Below are positions 34,590-44,159 of a stretch of DNA of 64,000 nucleotides, piece by piece. Every line of letters starts with the position of its first letter. Position 1 is the first letter of the stretch. This DNA comes from a bacterium (lineage in GTDB: Bacteria; Bacillota; Clostridia; Lachnospirales; Lachnospiraceae): positions 1-64,000 of the forward strand of contig JAMPGX010000001.1 in assembly GCA_023663725.1 (NCBI GenBank). The letters run 5' to 3'. The position numbers and the translations under genes are program-made. The notes below the pieces were generated by a model. That model was given only the letters and a program-made list of their open reading frames with translations. It did no database searches and was not told where the DNA came from.

Positions 34590-36284
34590 TCAATCTGCGC
34601 TGCCCGTTTTGTGCGATAGCGCCTGCTGCCGCATCTCACGGGCATTGCCCAGCACGGCGTCCGTCATCCCGTCGCTGCCGAGCAGCCTGCCCAGCTCCTG
34701 CAGGTTCTCATCATCCTGAAGCAGCCGGATATCCGTGACGGTACTGTCCTCTCTCGCCGTTTTTTCAATCGCATAATGCCTGTCCGCCATAGCCGCGATC
34801 TGCGGCAGATGGGTGATACAGATCACCTGGTGGGTATGGGCAACGCTGTCGAGCTGCTCCGACACCTTCCAGGCCGTCTTGCCGCTGATTCCCGCATCGA
34901 TCTCGTCAAAAATCAGCGTGTCAATATCATCCTGGCTGGCCAGCACCGTCTTGATCGCCAGCATGATACGCGACAGCTCGCCGCCGCTGGCAACCTGAGA
35001 GAGAGGCTTCACTGCCTCCCCTGGATTGGTGGAGATCAGAAATTCCACCTCGTCCCAGCCTTTGGCGCTGACGCTCTGCCCGTCACGCACCTGAATCTGC
35101 AGCTTCACCGCCAGAAAATTCAATCCCTGCAAGGCCTGTGTCAACACCTCAGTGAGCTTCGCCGCACTGTCTCTGCGAATGCGGGTCATCTCCCCGCAGG
35201 CCTGCTCCAGCGCCGCCTCCGCCTCCGCCAACTGCTTCTCCAACTTCTGCATATACAAATCGTAGTCCGCCAGCTTTTCCAGTCTCTTACCCTTGTCCTC
35301 ACAGGCCTGCAGCACCTTCTCCAAAGTATTGCCATACTTATCCTTCAAGCGATTCAGCAGATTCAGCCTCTCCTCCGTCTGTCGGAAATCCTCCTCGTCC
35401 CAGATCAGTTCATCCCGATACAGGGCGACATCCCGATTATAGTCATTCAGCAGATCATCTATCTGCGTGAGCTGTTGGGCAAGCTGCTCCAGCTGTTTGT
35501 CATACTCGGCAATACTGTGCATGCACCGCAGAGCTCTGCTCAGGGTATTGCCCGCGCCGCCCTCCTCATCGCCAGTGTACAGTTCCGCTTCGCCTAGCGC
35601 CTGAGTGATCTTTTGACTGTTCACCATCCTCCTGTAATTCTCCTCCAGCGCCGCATCTTCGCCCGGCATCAGATGAGCCTCTGCTATCTCCTGATGCTCA
35701 AACGCCAGCAGATCTCTCTCTCTTGCCAGAGAGTCCTGATCCAGACGGTTTTCCTCGATCTCTCGCTCAAGCCTCCTTACCTCCCGAAAACGCTCTGCCA
35801 CCGACGCCAGCATTTCCTGGGCCCCCTGCCCCGCATAGGCGTCCAAGATCTCCATATGCTTTTTCCTGTGCAAAAGAGACTGATGCTCATGCTGCCCGTG
35901 AATATCGATCAGCAGCTCCGCCACCTCCTTGACCTGACGGGCGGAGACAGTCTCGCCGTTGATGCGCAACACACTCTTACCCGGCTGCATCCGGCGGCTA
36001 ATCATCACCGTGTCCTCCTCCAGCGGTATCTCCAACTCCTGAAGCTTTTCCCTCAGCACCGTATCCTCCGGTGAGCAGGAAAACATCAGCTCCACCAGGG
36101 CTCTCTCCGCCCCCTGACGCAGCATGTCCTTGTCAAATCTGGCCCCCAACGCCAGATTGATCGAACCGATCAGGATGGACTTTCCCGCGCCGGTCTCTCC
36201 GGTGAGGATGTTCAGCCCCCTCCCAAATTCCACCTCTGTCTCCTCAATAAGGGCCAGATTTTTCACATGTAAACTAACTAACAT
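34590..36284 (-). CDS. recN: DNA repair protein RecN
   Basis: RecN is an SMC-like ATPase acting early in double-strand break repair. The 564-residue protein has the Walker A ILTGETGAGKSILIGSINLALG-type segment at its start, long coiled coils (residues about 165-370), the signature VASGGELSRIMLAIK and Walker B TLIFDEIDAGISG. It follows argR in the usual order. GGGAGG precedes the ATG and abuts a hairpin at 36297-36319. Confidence 0.97.
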   Translation of the reverse strand: MLVSLHVKNLALIEETEVEFGRGLNILTGETGAGKSILIGSINLALGARFDKDMLRQGAERALVELMFSCSPEDTVLREKLQELEIPLEEDTVMISRRMQPGKSVLRINGETVSARQVKEVAELLIDIHGQHEHQSLLHRKKHMEILDAYAGQGAQEMLASVAERFREVRRLEREIEENRLDQDSLARERDLLAFEHQEIAEAHLMPGEDAALEENYRRMVNSQKITQALGEAELYTGDEEGGAGNTLSRALRCMHSIAEYDKQLEQLAQQLTQIDDLLNDYNRDVALYRDELIWDEEDFRQTEERLNLLNRLKDKYGNTLEKVLQACEDKGKRLEKLADYDLYMQKLEKQLAEAEAALEQACGEMTRIRRDSAAKLTEVLTQALQGLNFLAVKLQIQVRDGQSVSAKGWDEVEFLISTNPGEAVKPLSQVASGGELSRIMLAIKTVLASQDDIDTLIFDEIDAGISGKTAWKVSEQLDSVAHTHQVICITHLPQIAAMADRHYAIEKTAREDSTVTDIRLLQDDENLQELGRLLGSDGMTDAVLGNAREMRQQALSHKTGSAD

Positions 36285-36296
36285 CTCTTTCCTCCC

Positions 36297-36319
36297 GGCG
36301 CCCTTTCTTCAAGGGAGCC
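36297..36319 (-). other. Hairpin abutting the recN RBS
   Basis: GGC-g-CCCTT and AAGGG-a-GCC form a stem around a 5-base loop, ending one base before the GGGAGG site of recN. It is another case of a hairpin directly 5' of an RBS in this window. Confidence 0.5.
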
Positions 36320-36392
36320 AAGCCCTCTTCCCCAGTCCCCCAACTCCCTGTGTCAAAGGGACTGCATCGGCGGTCTCGCAATGGAGCGTTGC

Positions 36393-36857
36393 TCAGCCCT
36401 CCTGCAATAGCTTCCGTATCCTATGCATCAGCAGCTCTGTATCCGCCACGGTGCGAACCGCCATCATGATGGTATCATCTCCGGCGATACTTCCCACAAG
36501 CTCCTGAAAGCGAAGGGCGTCGATAGCCGCCGCTACCGCCATGGCCATTCCCGATACCGTCTTCATCACCAGGATGTTCTGAGCCATATCCATAGACACA
36601 AATCCATCCTTCAGAACACGGATATACTTACTCTCCATATGATTTCCATCCTCCTGACTGAGCACGGCATACTTTTGCCGCCCCTCGCCGATGGACATCT
36701 TAAACAGCTTCATCTCCCGAATATCACGAGAAATAGTGGCTTGGGTCACATCGAGGCCGCTTTTTCTCAGATACCCCGCCAACTCCTCCTGGGTCTCAAC
36801 CTCATGCTGTGTGATAATCTCCAGGATCTTGTCATGTCTTACCTTTTTTGCCGTCAT
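36393..36857 (-). CDS. argR: Arginine repressor ArgR
   Basis: The 154-residue protein has the ArgR winged helix (HDKILEIITQHEVETQEELAGYL, then VTQATISRDIREMKL) and the C-terminal arginine-binding, hexamer-forming domain with GSIAGDDTIMMAVRT. It regulates arginine metabolism and is a standard neighbour of recN in Firmicutes. ATG at 36857 follows GGGAG. Confidence 0.97.
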   Translation of the reverse strand: MTAKKVRHDKILEIITQHEVETQEELAGYLRKSGLDVTQATISRDIREMKLFKMSIGEGRQKYAVLSQEDGNHMESKYIRVLKDGFVSMDMAQNILVMKTVSGMAMAVAAAIDALRFQELVGSIAGDDTIMMAVRTVADTELLMHRIRKLLQEG

Positions 36858-36908
36858 AGCTCTTTCTCCCATCTGAAGGAATTCTGATTCATGGCATTAA
36901 CACAGCCC

Positions 36909-37793
36909 TCACTCGTTCTCCCGCATCTTGCGATGCAACACTTCCAGGAAGCTGACCCTGTTCAGCGACAGGATCTCTGTAGTCTTCTCCGACTTCACGA
37001 TCCTGATGCGGTCTCCGGTACACATAGGCACCTGATGTGCTCCGTCAAAGTTGGCGGTCACCTGCTGCCTCCTGCCCTCCCGACCCTCAGGAATCTCGAT
37101 CTCAATCACATCCTCGGGCGACAGGATAATGCTTCTGCTGCTGAGAGTGTGAGGACAGATTGGTGTCATAATAATCAGCCGCGAGGAAGGCTCCGCTATG
37201 GGACCTCCGGCGGAGAGATTGTAGCCGGTGGAGCCGGTGGGCGTAGTGACGATCACGCCGTCGGCGCTGTAGTCCTTGAGAAACTGGCCATTGACATAGA
37301 TATTCATCTTGATCACCTGCAGCGCTCCACTCCGTGAGATAACGATGTCGTTCAGAGACCAGTCCTCTGTGACCATGCCCTCCCGACCATATATTTTGCC
37401 GTTCAGCATCATGCGGCTCTCCGACAACGCCTCGCCTGCCATCAGCTGGTCCAGAGCCTCCTCCAGACATCCTGGCTCCACCTCCGTCATATACCCCAAC
37501 GTTCCCAGATTAACGCCGATCAGAGGAATATTGGTCTTCCTCACCTCCCATGCGGCCTGCAGCATGGTTCCATCGCCGCCCAGCACGATCATACAACTGG
37601 CATCTGCCGCAAACCGACTCTCTCCGCCCTCCGCCTGACCGTATTCCACTTCTCCATGGTGGTTGCACTCCCCCCTGTTCCGCAGAATCACGGTGCATCT
37701 GTGCCCGTGAGCCTCCAGATAACCTCGAATCCGCTCTGTGATAGCCATACACCTGTCCTTATGGCAATTCGTATAGATCAGAAAATGCTTCAT
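36909..37793 (-). CDS. nadK: NAD kinase
   Basis: The 294-residue enzyme makes NADP from NAD. It has the GGDGT motif (MIVLGGDGTMLQAAW), LNDIVISRSGALQVIKM and the Gly-rich TTPTGSTGYNLSAGGPI. GGAGG lies before the ATG at 37793. It sits between tlyA and argR, as in other Clostridia. Confidence 0.97.
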   Translation of the reverse strand: MKHFLIYTNCHKDRCMAITERIRGYLEAHGHRCTVILRNRGECNHHGEVEYGQAEGGESRFAADASCMIVLGGDGTMLQAAWEVRKTNIPLIGVNLGTLGYMTEVEPGCLEEALDQLMAGEALSESRMMLNGKIYGREGMVTEDWSLNDIVISRSGALQVIKMNIYVNGQFLKDYSADGVIVTTPTGSTGYNLSAGGPIAEPSSRLIIMTPICPHTLSSRSIILSPEDVIEIEIPEGREGRRQQVTANFDGAHQVPMCTGDRIRIVKSEKTTEILSLNRVSFLEVLHRKMRENE

Positions 37794-37808
37794 CCCTGCC
37801 TCCTGCGC

Positions 37809-38696
37809 TTAAGCCAGCTCCCCATGCGCCTGTTCCACCGCGTCCCCTATCCTATCCGGCCAATCCTGCTGCCAGGAAAGACCGCTTTGAAGTGCAGTCA
37901 GCTCCCTGAGCCCCGCCTCAGCCTCCTGCTCTGTGACATCCACTGTATTCAGACAGCTCTCCGCGTCTTTTCTGATATGTATCAGATACTCAATATTGCC
38001 CTCTGGCCCCCTGATCGGAGAATGCCCCAGGGCCCGCACCTCGAAGCCGATAGAGCCGGCAAAATCAATAACCTTGTGGATCACTTCCTCATGCACGGCA
38101 GGATCCCTGACCACACCTTTCTTACCCACCTTCTCCCGACCAGCCTCAAACTGGGGTTTGATCAGACAGACCATCTGCCCGTCGGGGCGCAGTAGCTTTC
38201 GGGCAGGAATAAGCATTCGAGTCAGCGAGATGAAGGAGACGTCCACACTGGCGAAGTCCACAGCTTCCCCGATATCCTCTGGCGCCATATGGCGAAAATT
38301 GGTCTTTTCCATACATACTACGCGGGGATCGTTTCGCAGCCTCCAGTCCAGCTGTCCATGTCCCACATCAACAGAGTAGACCTTCCGCGCCCCATTTTGC
38401 AGCATGCAGTCGGTAAAGCCTCCTGTGGAAGCGCCAATATCCACACACACCAACCCTTCCAGCGAGATATCCCAGCTCTTCACCGCCTTCTCCAGCTTCA
38501 GCCCGCCGCGGCTCACATATTTCAGCTGCGTCCCCCGAACCTCCAGCTGCATTCCCTCCAGCTCAAACATGCTGCCGGCCTTGTCCTCCCTCTGGCCGTT
38601 CACATATACATTGCCTGACATGATGACTGCCTTGGCCCTCTCCCTGGAGGGAGCATAGCCCCTGTTCACCAGGATCACATCCAAACGCTCCTTCAT
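37809..38696 (-). CDS. tlyA: TlyA-family rRNA 2'-O-methyltransferase
   Basis: The 295-residue protein combines an N-terminal S4 RNA-binding domain (RLDVILVNRGYAPSRERAKA, then SGNVYVNGQ) with an FtsJ-like methyltransferase (VCVDIGASTGGFTDCMLQNGA, later DVSFISLTRMLIPA and LIKPQFEAG). TlyA modifies ribosomal RNA. It starts 17 bases after dxs; the ATG at 38696 follows AAAGGA. Confidence 0.93.
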   Translation of the reverse strand: MKERLDVILVNRGYAPSRERAKAVIMSGNVYVNGQREDKAGSMFELEGMQLEVRGTQLKYVSRGGLKLEKAVKSWDISLEGLVCVDIGASTGGFTDCMLQNGARKVYSVDVGHGQLDWRLRNDPRVVCMEKTNFRHMAPEDIGEAVDFASVDVSFISLTRMLIPARKLLRPDGQMVCLIKPQFEAGREKVGKKGVVRDPAVHEEVIHKVIDFAGSIGFEVRALGHSPIRGPEGNIEYLIHIRKDAESCLNTVDVTEQEAEAGLRELTALQSGLSWQQDWPDRIGDAVEQAHGELA

Positions 38697-38713
38697 AGCT
38701 GTCCTTTCAATAA

Positions 38714-40585
38714 TCAACCCATTCCTTCTACTGCACAACGTTCTCTTATTCTCTGGCATATACTGTCTGCGTCCACGCCAACCTCAGCCTTGAGCTTCTC
38801 CACATTGCCATGCTCAATATATGCGTCGGGCAACGCCACCTGGAGATAATCCACCGACAAATTCTCATCATGAATCAACTTGAGCACCCTCTCACCGTAG
38901 CCTCCGGCAGACACATTCTCCTCCAGAGTGACAAGGAGAGCATGCTCCCTACATGCCTCTCTCACCGCATCGGCGTCGATGGGCTTGACAAAGCGGGCAT
39001 TGATCAGGCTGACCTGCATTCCCTCCGCTTTCAGCTTTTCTCTGACCTCCTGGGCCGTTTTCACCATACTGCCCACAGCAAACAGCGCAATCCCCTGCTC
39101 CCGGTATATCCATTCCGCCCTGCCGCAAACGATGGGCTCACGATACTCCTTGAGTCCGTCATAGGCCTCGCCCCGCGGATAACGGATAGCGATAGGCCCG
39201 CCGAATACCACCGCATATTTCAGCATATCAGCCAGCTCCCATTTGTTCTTGGGGGCGCAGACATGCATGTTGGGAATGCTGGAGAGATAAGACAGATCAA
39301 ATATCCCCTGATGGGTCTCACCGTCGCTTCCCACCAGTCCCGCCCGATCTATGGCAAAAACCACCGGCAGATTTTGAATGCAGACATCGTGTAGTATCTG
39401 ATCATACGCTCTCTGCAAAAAAGAGGAATACACCGCTACCACCGGCTTCATCCCCCCTGCCGCCAGACCTGCGGCAAAGGTTACCGCATGCTCCTCCGCA
39501 ATGCCTACATCAAAAAAGCGGTCCGGATACATATTGCGGAAACGCTTCAATCCCGTCCCGTCGGGCATGGCGGCAGTGATGGCCACCACCTTGTCATCGC
39601 GCCCTCCCAGCTTACACATCACGGTGGAGAAGATATCCGTGTAATTGGGCGTGGTGTGAGGCTTAGTGGGCAAGCCGGTCTTCACGTCAAATGGATCTGC
39701 CCCGTGAAACCGAGCCGGATGCCGCTCCGCCGGAGCATAGCCTTTCCCCTTCTGGGTGAGTGCGTGAATCATCACCGCCCCATTGACCCTCTTAGCCTCC
39801 TGAATAACCCGAGTCAGAGCCGATATGTTATGCCCATCCACCGGCCCTAGATATGTAATGCCCATGTCCTCAAAAAGCATGCCGGGAATGACCAGCTGCT
39901 TGAAGCTACTCTTGACCCTGCGGATACCGGACACCATGTTGTTGCCTCGGGGAATTGCCCGCAGTGCCTCATAGATACCCTTTTTCAAATCCAGATAGCT
40001 GTCAGCCGTGCGGATATTGTTCAGATATTTGGAAACCCCTCCCACATTCTCAGAGATAGACATATTGTTGTCATTCAAGATAATGATAAAGTTAGTCTCC
40101 AGCTTACCCGCATTGTTCAGCGCTTCAAAAGCCATCCCCCCAGTCATGGCCCCATCACCGATAACGGACACAATTGTCTGCCCCGTCCCTTGAATATCTC
40201 TGGCCTTTACCAGCCCCAAGCCTGCGGATATGGAGGTGGAACTGTGCCCTGTGTCAAAAGCATCGCAATTGCTCTCCTTGCGCTTCGGGAAACCGCTCAT
40301 GCCATGGAATTGGCGCAGACCGTCAAAGCCTTCCTTACGTCCGGTCAATATCTTATGTGTGTAAGATTGATGCCCCACATCCCATATAATCTTATCCTCC
40401 GGAAGCTTGAGAGCCAGGTGCAACGCCATGGTCAGTTCCACGGCGCCCAGATTGGAGCCGAGATGCCCTCCTGTGACGCTGATCTTCTGAATAAGAAAAT
40501 CCCTGATCTCCTGAGCCAGCTGCTCATAATCGTCTGGATGAATATTTTTGATGTCATTGACATCCCGTATCTGTTCCAAGTACAT
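38714..40585 (-). CDS. dxs: 1-deoxy-D-xylulose-5-phosphate synthase
   Basis: Dxs condenses pyruvate and glyceraldehyde 3-phosphate with thiamine diphosphate, the entry to the non-mevalonate pathway. The 623-residue protein has the catalytic-region GGHLGSNLGAVELTMALH, the ThDP motif SVIGDGAMTGGMAFEALNNA and the transketolase middle domain with DVGIAEEHAVTFAAGLA. ATG at 40585 follows AGGGGG, which is part of a duplicated unit. An upstream in-frame extension to 40678 is just the translated repeats and is not coding. Confidence 0.97.
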   Translation of the reverse strand: MYLEQIRDVNDIKNIHPDDYEQLAQEIRDFLIQKISVTGGHLGSNLGAVELTMALHLALKLPEDKIIWDVGHQSYTHKILTGRKEGFDGLRQFHGMSGFPKRKESNCDAFDTGHSSTSISAGLGLVKARDIQGTGQTIVSVIGDGAMTGGMAFEALNNAGKLETNFIIILNDNNMSISENVGGVSKYLNNIRTADSYLDLKKGIYEALRAIPRGNNMVSGIRRVKSSFKQLVIPGMLFEDMGITYLGPVDGHNISALTRVIQEAKRVNGAVMIHALTQKGKGYAPAERHPARFHGADPFDVKTGLPTKPHTTPNYTDIFSTVMCKLGGRDDKVVAITAAMPDGTGLKRFRNMYPDRFFDVGIAEEHAVTFAAGLAAGGMKPVVAVYSSFLQRAYDQILHDVCIQNLPVVFAIDRAGLVGSDGETHQGIFDLSYLSSIPNMHVCAPKNKWELADMLKYAVVFGGPIAIRYPRGEAYDGLKEYREPIVCGRAEWIYREQGIALFAVGSMVKTAQEVREKLKAEGMQVSLINARFVKPIDADAVREACREHALLVTLEENVSAGGYGERVLKLIHDENLSVDYLQVALPDAYIEHGNVEKLKAEVGVDADSICQRIRERCAVEGMG

Positions 40586-40587
40586 AT

Positions 40588-40682
40588 CTATCCCCCTGCA
40601 TATCACAAGCCTGCTTGTGATACTGCACCAATAAGAGGTTTGAAAGTTTTCTTTCAAACCTATCCCCCTGCATATCACAAGC
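40588..40682 (-). repeat. Duplicated 23-bp RBS unit with hairpins between dxs and ispA
   Basis: Two identical 23-bp copies (40588-40610 and 40660-40682) each contain the AGGGGG site used by dxs. Between them lie a perfect hairpin AGGTTTGAAAG-TTTT-CTTTCAAACCT (40636-40661) and a palindrome TATCACAAGC / GCTTGTGATA (40601-40622). The layout parallels 17043-17140. Confidence 0.9.
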
Positions 40683-40685
40683 TTC

Positions 40686-41630
40686 CTATTTTGTGCGGTG
40701 AATCAGAGACTTCGTCAATGCCTGCAGAAAACTACTGTCACCCCCACAGTCTGCCAGAAGCTTCAGGGCCTCGCGGGAAAGCCGCTCCACCTCCATGGCT
40801 GAGGCCTCGATTCCCATGAGCGTCACATAGGTCTGTTTGTGGTTCTTCTCATCGCTTCCAACAGGCTTGCCAAGCTCCTCCATAGTGCCTGTGACATCCA
40901 GAATATCATCCTGGATCTGAAAAGCAACGCCAATGTCACGCGCACATCTCTCCATCTGCCGCACCTGTTCCTCATCGGCGCCTGCGAGTATTGCTCCAAC
41001 CATCATGGCTGCCTGAATCAGCGCCGCCGTCTTGCGCTCATGGATAAACAGAAGCTGTTCCATGGAAACCCGCTGTGATTCCTCCGCTTCTATATCCGCC
41101 GTCTGCCCGCCGATCATGCCATAAATCCCAGCCTTCCCAGCCAATACCGCTATCGCGTCGGCAATGCGCCGCATCCGCACGAGCTCCTCCGAGGAGGAAG
41201 AGCCTCCAGATTCCCCCACTGACATGCTCCCCATCTGAAACGCCCTCATAGCCGTCTCCCACGCGAGGTTCAGGAGTCCATCCCCCGCCAATATCCCCAT
41301 GGCTTCCCCGTAAACCGCATGGGTGGTCCTGCGTCCCCTGCGATATTCGTCGTTATCCATAGCCGGCAGATCGTCATGCACCAGGGAATAGGTGTGGATC
41401 ATCTCGATGGCAGCCATCAATGGCTCGATCTCCCTGCCACTCCCACCGAACATCCTATAGGTCTCCCACATCAGCATGGGCCGCAGGCGTTTGCCACCCG
41501 CCAGCATGCTGTAATTCATGGCTTCCACCACCGCTTGCTGGTAGCGACATACCTCTGCGGGCAGATATTTGCTGATAATCTCCTCAAGCTCCTCTGTCTT
41601 TTGCCGTATGATTTCCTGTATTTGTTCCAT
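40686..41630 (-). CDS. ispA: Geranyl/farnesyl diphosphate synthase
   Basis: The 314-residue prenyltransferase has the first Asp-rich motif LVHDDLPAMDND, GKRLRPMLMWE at the N-terminus, GGQTADIEAE, and the second Asp-rich motif FQIQDDILDVTG. It lengthens DMAPP with IPP. A small extra loop, GESGGSSSSEE, lies between helices around residues 150-160 and is not usual. GGAG precedes the ATG. It lies between xseB and dxs. Confidence 0.95.
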   Translation of the reverse strand: MEQIQEIIRQKTEELEEIISKYLPAEVCRYQQAVVEAMNYSMLAGGKRLRPMLMWETYRMFGGSGREIEPLMAAIEMIHTYSLVHDDLPAMDNDEYRRGRRTTHAVYGEAMGILAGDGLLNLAWETAMRAFQMGSMSVGESGGSSSSEELVRMRRIADAIAVLAGKAGIYGMIGGQTADIEAEESQRVSMEQLLFIHERKTAALIQAAMMVGAILAGADEEQVRQMERCARDIGVAFQIQDDILDVTGTMEELGKPVGSDEKNHKQTYVTLMGIEASAMEVERLSREALKLLADCGGDSSFLQALTKSLIHRTK

Positions 41631-41670
41631 GATATCTCCTGTTTTACGTCTTGCGGGCAGCTATCAGTCC

Positions 41671-41901
41671 TCACGCGTCAAAGGGCTCCAAGACGCCCTC
41701 CTCTGTCAGCTTAAGCACCTGCTTCTCCACTCTGTCAATCTGGCTGTTGCAGTCCTTGATCAATTTCATGCCCTCGCTGTAGCAGGCGAAAGCCTCCTCC
41801 AAGGATACCTCCCCGCTCTCCAACCGTTGTATGGTCTCTTCCAGCCTTGCAAAATTCTCCTCTATGCCAAGTGGCTGACCCGTTTCCTTTTTCTCCTCCA
41901 T
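41671..41901 (-). CDS. xseB: Exodeoxyribonuclease VII small subunit
   Basis: The 76-residue protein has the XseB pattern IEENFARLEETIQRLESGEVS and LEEAFACYSEGMKLIKDCNS. It associates in several copies with XseA. The ATG at 41901 lies 4-6 bases after GAGGAGGAG; the longer reading to 41961 overlaps xseA and is less likely. Confidence 0.95.
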   Translation of the reverse strand: MEEKKETGQPLGIEENFARLEETIQRLESGEVSLEEAFACYSEGMKLIKDCNSQIDRVEKQVLKLTEEGVLEPFDA

Positions 41902-41944
41902 CTGCTCCTCCTCGTCTGTCGATCCCCATCCGCTTGCGCAGATA

Positions 41945-43159
41945 TCAGAACCGCGCCTCAATCGCCTCAGTGTCCACCACCCGCGCCCGGATGCGACCGT
42001 CCGTCACCTGTATAGATAACACCTGTTCCGGAAGTACCTCCTGTATTGACCGGATGGTCTTCCCCCGCTCATCCGCCACATGGCTGTAACCGCTGCTGAG
42101 CTTCTGCAGCGGAGATAAACCCTTCAGCTGCTCGACATAGATCGCCATCCTATGCCTCTTTTCTCTCAACACATTCTGCATTCCCTTCTGCAACCTTTCC
42201 TCCAGCTGTGCGAGATAAATCCTCTTTTCCCTCAGCCTGCTGCCCGGACTCACTGCCTTTAGGCGCAGTTCATACTGTCTTGCTCGATTCCGCGTATCCG
42301 TCAGCTGGCGCTGCATCCCGCGGTTCAGCTTCACACGCGCATCGTCCAGGCTGTCCGCCAGCTGCCTGAACTCATACACAGCCAGCTCCGCTGCTGCGGA
42401 AGGGGTTGGCGCTCGCAGATCAGCCACAAAATCGATGATAGTGGTATCCGTCTCATGTCCAACAGCCGAAATAACAGGCACGCGGCAGTCGAATACCGCC
42501 TGAGCGACCCGTCTCTCATTGAAAGCCCACAGATCTTCAATAGAGCCTCCGCCCCGTCCCACAATCATCACATCCACCCCCTGCCTCTCGAGGGCCCTGA
42601 TGCCTCTAACGATGCTGTCCGCCGCCTGATCCCCCTGGACGATGGCGGGATAGAGCAGGATTTGTACATAGGGATTGCGCCGGGACGCAATCTGGATAAT
42701 ATCCCTCACCGCCGCGCCGGTGTCCGCCGTCACCACGCCCAATGTGCGGACAAAGCGGGGAATAGGCTGCTTATATTCGGGGGCAAACATCCCCTGCTCC
42801 TCCAGTTCCCGCTTCAGCTGCTCATACCGCTCGTACAGCGCTCCAGCGCCGTCCAGAACGATCTGCCTGGCATATAGCTGATACTTACCGTCCCGCTCAT
42901 ATACGTCCACCGCACCGCCCACGATGACCTGCTGACCTTCCTGCATACGGAAATTCAGTCCTTTGCTGTAACTGGAAAACATGACACAGTTCAACGTACC
43001 TTTTTGATCCTTTAACGTAAAATAAATATGTCCAGAGGAATGATATTTGCAGTTACTCACCTCTCCCTTCACCAAGAGAGCCTGCAACATATAATCCTGC
43101 GTGAACATATTCCTGATATACGCATTGACCTGCGTTACTGTATATACACTGCGCGCCAT
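41945..43159 (-). CDS. xseA: Exodeoxyribonuclease VII large subunit
   Basis: The 404-residue protein has an N-terminal OB fold (VTQVNAYIRNMFTQDYML, then LVKGEVSNCKYHSSGHIYFTL) and the catalytic domain with LGVVTADTGAAVRDIIQ, MIVGRGGGSIEDLWAFN and PVISAVGHETDTTI. A coiled coil follows. The start overlaps the nusB stop in a TGATG junction, so translation is coupled. Confidence 0.97.
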   Translation of the reverse strand: MARSVYTVTQVNAYIRNMFTQDYMLQALLVKGEVSNCKYHSSGHIYFTLKDQKGTLNCVMFSSYSKGLNFRMQEGQQVIVGGAVDVYERDGKYQLYARQIVLDGAGALYERYEQLKRELEEQGMFAPEYKQPIPRFVRTLGVVTADTGAAVRDIIQIASRRNPYVQILLYPAIVQGDQAADSIVRGIRALERQGVDVMIVGRGGGSIEDLWAFNERRVAQAVFDCRVPVISAVGHETDTTIIDFVADLRAPTPSAAAELAVYEFRQLADSLDDARVKLNRGMQRQLTDTRNRARQYELRLKAVSPGSRLREKRIYLAQLEERLQKGMQNVLREKRHRMAIYVEQLKGLSPLQKLSSGYSHVADERGKTIRSIQEVLPEQVLSIQVTDGRIRARVVDTEAIEARF

Positions 43160-43602
43160 CACTGTCTGTCTCCCTCAGCTGGGCGCAGAAACTTTGCCAG
43201 TACCGCATTGACAAAGGCACTGGAATTGTCCTGTCCATATTTCTTGGCGAGCTCTACCGCCTCATTGATTGCAACACTGTCCGGCACGTCCTTATCATAC
43301 AATATCTCATAGACACCCAGCCTCAATATTGTCACATCAACCTTTCCCATACGGCTGGTGCTCCACCCTTCAGCCTTCTCATTGAGCATGCTGTCAATCT
43401 GAGGAAGCACGTCCTGAATTCGCTGATACTTTTCCGCAATATAGGTAATGTCTTTGCTCCTGGCCGCCATCCCGTCCTCCTCCGGCGGCAGCTTGAGCTG
43501 CTCCATAAAAAGCTCCCTCTGCTGAGGCATCTCCTCTGGCACATTAAATTCCACTCGGAAAAGCAGCTTAAATATCTGCTCCCTCTGTTCACGTCGTCCC
43601 AT
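43159..43602 (-). CDS. nusB: Transcription antitermination factor NusB
   Basis: The 147-residue all-helical protein begins GRREQREQIFKLLFRVEF and ends with the NusB signature ILRLGVYEILYDKDVPDSVA and AVELAKKYG, SSAFVNAVLAKF. It acts with NusE at boxA sites of rRNA operons. ATG at 43602 follows GGAG. Confidence 0.95.
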   Translation of the reverse strand: MGRREQREQIFKLLFRVEFNVPEEMPQQRELFMEQLKLPPEEDGMAARSKDITYIAEKYQRIQDVLPQIDSMLNEKAEGWSTSRMGKVDVTILRLGVYEILYDKDVPDSVAINEAVELAKKYGQDNSSAFVNAVLAKFLRPAEGDRQ

Positions 43603-43699
43603 GGGTCTTTCTCTCCGTTCTCCTTTGTCTATGCGGGCAGCCCGATATTCTGACCGCCGGCGCAAGGATACTCCCGCCGCTCACCTGAACGCCAGAGCT

Positions 43700-44050
43700 T
43701 CAACTCACCTTCACACCCGCAATGCGAATATTCACATCACTGCAGGTCAGTCCAGTCATATTCTCAATGGCGGATTTCACCTTGGCCTGTACCTTACTGC
43801 AGGTCGCAGGTATATTATAGCCATAGGCCAGCACTACCGCCAGATCCACGATCACATTACCCTCGGCCACTTCTACTCTCACATATTTTTTGAGCGGCTT
43901 ACCGCCTGAACCGACAGCAGGGGCCACTCCCTCCACCTCGGTAGCCGCCAGCCTGGCAATCGTAGCCACCACATCATCAGCAATCTTCACACTGCCCACG
44001 CTCTCGTCCTCCTGCAACACTACTGTCTTGCGATCTATATCTTTCTCCAT
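43700..44050 (-). CDS. Asp23/Gls24 family envelope stress protein
   Basis: The 116-residue protein has the Asp23 core: VGSVKIADDVVATIARLAA, VAPAVGSGG, VIVDLAVVLAYGYNIPATC and VQAKVKSAIENMTGL. Such proteins bind the membrane through partners and are induced in wall stress. It precedes nusB, as in most Firmicutes. ATG at 44050 lies 8 bases after GGAGG. Confidence 0.92.
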   Translation of the reverse strand: MEKDIDRKTVVLQEDESVGSVKIADDVVATIARLAATEVEGVAPAVGSGGKPLKKYVRVEVAEGNVIVDLAVVLAYGYNIPATCSKVQAKVKSAIENMTGLTCSDVNIRIAGVKVS

Positions 44051-44159
44051 ATCCGTTTCCTCCATCACATTATATATTGACTGTTAAAAACGCATTTTAT
44101 TCATTGTATCACACTCTGCTCAATCTCTCAAGCACAAAAACGACTTCCATGGCTCACTT

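Noticed and set aside
40586..40678. N-terminal extension of dxs
   Set aside because: It translates the duplicated RBS unit (ICRGI twice) and is not found in Dxs proteins.
44069..44159. TATAAT just before the Asp23 gene
   Set aside because: No -35 at a fitting distance, and the transcript start would fall on the RBS.
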